From NCBI GenBank assembly GCA_902796465.1, contig CADBPK010000078.1, forward strand, positions 1 to 7,800: a DNA stretch of 7,800 nt, in the 5' to 3' direction. The position numbers and the translations under genes were made by a program. Below are positions 6,202 through 7,800 of this stretch, piece by piece (the first letter of the stretch is position 1; every line of letters begins with the position of its first letter). Origin of the DNA: an uncultured Erysipelotrichaceae bacterium. Lineage in GTDB: Bacteria > Bacillota_I > Bacilli_A > Erysipelotrichales > Erysipelotrichaceae. The notes under the pieces were generated by a model, which saw only the letters and a program-made list of their open reading frames with translations, was not told where the DNA came from and did not search any database.

Positions 6202-6408
6202 ATGGCAAAGCTTACGTTCAGAGAGGATGAATGCAAAGGATGCGGATTATGCACAGACGCATGTCCGAAAGGGATCCTGAGGCTATCACCCGACAAAATC
6301 AACAAAAAGGGACATCATCCCGCAGAGTGCACTGACATGGATTCATGCATCGGCTGCGCATCCTGTGCGATCATGTGTCCGGACTGCATCATTCGGGTGG
6401 AAAGGTAA
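6202..6408 (+). CDS. vorD: 2-oxoacid:ferredoxin oxidoreductase, ferredoxin (delta) subunit
   Basis: This 68-aa 2[4Fe-4S] ferredoxin-type subunit has two complete cluster motifs: C11-C14-C17-C21-Pro and C49-C52-C55-C59-Pro. In four-subunit 2-oxoacid oxidoreductases (Vor/Kor/Por) this small subunit passes electrons between the catalytic TPP site and external ferredoxin. AAAGGAG at 6186-6192 lies nine bases before the ATG. The stop is only six bases before the alpha-subunit gene, so the two are surely one operon. The order delta-alpha-beta matches both vorDBA and korDAB clusters, and this subunit alone cannot separate them; the symbol follows the alpha subunit's resemblance and the branched-chain context. 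Extra cysteines C43 and C62 are not needed for the clusters. Confidence 0.88.
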   Translation: MAKLTFREDECKGCGLCTDACPKGILRLSPDKINKKGHHPAECTDMDSCIGCASCAIMCPDCIIRVER

Positions 6409-6414
6409 GGTGAA

Positions 6415-7482
6415 ATGATGGCTGAAAAAGTTCTGATGAAAGGCAATGAAGCAATTGCTGAAGCTGCGATCCAGGCCGGATGCAGACATTATTTCGGATA
6501 CCCGATCACGCCGCAGACGGAAATCGCCGCCTATATGGCAAAGAAGATGCCTAAGATCGGCGGTGTATTCCTGCAGGCAGAAAGCGAGATCGCCGCAATC
6601 AATATGGTTTACGGTGTTTCCTCCGCAGGCAAACGGGTAATGACATCATCCTCCAGTCCCGGTATCTCGTTAAAAAGTGAAGGACTTTCCTATCTGGCTG
6701 GTGCCGATCTGCCTGCACTGGTAGTCAATGCGCAGCGCGGCGGCCCCGGTCTCGGCGGTATCCAGCCCAGCCAGTCTGACTATTTCCAGGCAACACGCGG
6801 CGGCGGACATGGTGATTACCATATGATCGTCCTCGCACCGTCCAGCGTACAGGAAATGGCTGAACTGACCATCCGCGGTTTTGAACTCGCTGATAAGTAC
6901 AGAATGACTTCCATGATCCTCGCTGACGGTACGATCGGCCAGATGATGGAACCTGTATCCTTCGATTTTGATATCAAGCCGCAGGTTGAAAAACCATGGG
7001 CTACGACCGGCACCAAGATGCAGAGAGAACACAATATCGTCAACTCTCTTTATCTGAAAGCCGAACAGCTCGAAAAGATCAATTTTGAACGTTATGAACG
7101 TTATAAAGAAGTACAGGAAAATGAAGCGCTGGCTGAAGAATATCTGACAGAAGATGCGGATATCATCATTGCTGCATTCGGAATTGCCGCAAGAGTATCC
7201 CGCAATGCTGTCAATGAAGCAAGGGCAAACGGCATCAAGGCCGGTCTGATCCGTCCGATCACACTCTGGCCGTTCCCGGAAAAGGTATTTAAGAAGGCTG
7301 CCGGGCATGCTAAGGAAATCATCAGTGTTGAACTTTCCATGGGCCAGATGATCGAAGATGTCAGACTGGCAACTGAATGCAAAGTACCTGTATCCCTGTG
7401 CTGCAGAGTCGGCGGAATGATCCCGACACCGGATCAGGTTTACCAGGCTATAGTGGCAGCGAATGAAAAAGGAGGTAAGTAA
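6415..7482 (+). CDS. vorB: 2-oxoacid:ferredoxin oxidoreductase, alpha subunit (VorB-like)
   Basis: This 355-aa subunit has the length expected for the alpha chain of 2-oxoisovalerate (Vor) or 2-oxoglutarate (Kor) ferredoxin oxidoreductase. Visible family marks are GYPITPQTE (28-36), the [14 protein letters not shown] stretch (54-67), [16 protein letters not shown] (108-123), [20 protein letters not shown] (129-148) and a C-terminal domain of about residues 240-350. It carries the TPP-pyrimidine-side domain and works with the beta subunit. Reversible reaction: 2-oxoacid + CoA + oxidised ferredoxin to acyl-CoA + CO2 + reduced ferredoxin. It most resembles chains annotated VorB; substrate choice between branched 2-oxoacids and 2-oxoglutarate is inferred from context. 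Two adjacent ATGs (6415 and 6418) are possible starts; AAGGTG at 6407-6412 is better spaced for 6418, so the first residue may be absent. The gamma subunit is not in the window and probably follows beta. Confidence 0.9.
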   Translation: MMAEKVLMKGNEAIAEAAIQAGCRHYFGYPITPQTEIAAYMAKKMPKIGGVFLQAESEIAAINMVYGVSSAGKRVMTSSSSPGISLKSEGLSYLAGADLPALVVNAQRGGPGLGGIQPSQSDYFQATRGGGHGDYHMIVLAPSSVQEMAELTIRGFELADKYRMTSMILADGTIGQMMEPVSFDFDIKPQVEKPWATTGTKMQREHNIVNSLYLKAEQLEKINFERYERYKEVQENEALAEEYLTEDADIIIAAFGIAARVSRNAVNEARANGIKAGLIRPITLWPFPEKVFKKAAGHAKEIISVELSMGQMIEDVRLATECKVPVSLCCRVGGMIPTPDQVYQAIVAANEKGGK

Positions 7483-7483
7483 G

Positions 7484-7800
7484 ATGACAGTTGTATTTGA
7501 CAGACCGCATGCACTGTGCGATGTACCTCTGCATTACTGCCCCGGCTGCACACATGGTATCGTGCACAGACTGGTCGCAGAAGTAATTGATGAACTGGGT
7601 ATCGAAGGGAAAACAGTCGGTATTGCTCCGGTAGGCTGTTCTGTTATGGCTTATGATTATTTCAACTGCGATATGATCGAAGCATCACACGGACGTGCTC
7701 CGGCAGTAGCGACCGGCGTTAAGCGTTCCGATCCGGACAACCTGATCGTATTCACTTATCAGGGTGACGGCGATCTGGCTTCCATCGGTACTGCTGAAAC
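7484..7800 (+). CDS. vorA: 2-oxoacid:ferredoxin oxidoreductase, beta subunit (VorA-like), N-terminal part
   Basis: The first 105 codons of the TPP-binding subunit are present; the gene runs off the right edge. I translated it directly from the ATG at 7484. AAGGAGG at 7469-7475 lies eight bases before the start, and the gap to the alpha gene's stop is one base. C19-P-G-C22 followed by THG, C52 in PVGCS, and GDGD at 94-97 fit the beta chains of Vor/Kor enzymes. In this family the cysteines hold a [4Fe-4S] cluster, with a further ligand further along, and GDGD begins the diphosphate/Mg-binding motif of TPP. With the alpha and ferredoxin subunits it forms the core that joins or removes CO2 at the acyl carbon. 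Whether the substrate is 2-oxoisovalerate or another 2-oxoacid cannot be read from this part. Confidence 0.9.
   Translation, partial: MTVVFDRPHALCDVPLHYCPGCTHGIVHRLVAEVIDELGIEGKTVGIAPVGCSVMAYDYFNCDMIEASHGRAPAVATGVKRSDPDNLIVFTYQGDGDLASIGTAE

Noticed and set aside
6670..7308. Antisense open frame inside the alpha-subunit gene
   Set aside because: No domain signal, and it lies opposite a clearly conserved VorB-like protein.

Overview
The window looks like chromosome from an anaerobic member of the Bacillota (Firmicutes). It has two T-box riboswitches, which are nearly confined to Gram-positive bacteria, strong AGGAGG-type ribosome binding sites, and genes for an oxygen-sensitive ferredoxin-linked 2-oxoacid oxidoreductase. 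Base composition is moderate. I cannot name a genus. All genes lie on the + strand.

Layout. (1) 2-325: C-terminal end of an acyl-CoA synthetase whose start is outside the window. (2) 322-680: a promoter overlapping that gene's stop codon, followed by a complete T-box leader whose specifier triplet reads AUC (Ile). (3) 681-2945: a 754-aa protein joining an XRE-type helix-turn-helix, a cupin and a full medium-chain-type acyl-CoA synthetase. (4) 2946-3234: a second promoter and second T-box, with specifier GUC (Val). (5) 3235-5523: a 762-aa paralogue with the same three-part architecture. (6) 5513-7800: a tightly packed set of a MinD/ParA-like P-loop ATPase, a two-cluster ferredoxin subunit (VorD-like), the alpha subunit (VorB-like) and the start of the TPP-binding beta subunit (VorA-like) of a 2-oxoacid:ferredoxin oxidoreductase.

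How the genes may work together (inference). T-boxes switch genes on when the matching tRNA is uncharged, that is, when the amino acid is scarce. A degradative role would not be expected to be induced by Ile or Val starvation. The set makes sense as a biosynthetic salvage route: a branched short-chain acid (2-methylbutyrate or isobutyrate) is activated to its CoA ester, reductively carboxylated by the ferredoxin oxidoreductase running in reverse to the branched 2-oxoacid, and transaminated to Ile or Val by an enzyme outside the window. Isotope work long ago showed such reductive carboxylation in rumen bacteria. This window would supply a dedicated genetic unit with one T-box per amino acid. 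The N-terminal HTH-cupin on the synthetases suggests that the enzymes may also sense a ligand and bind DNA.

I see no tRNA or rRNA genes, CRISPR array, insertion sequence or phage gene. The only stretches of about 300 bases or more without a gene are the two T-box leaders.
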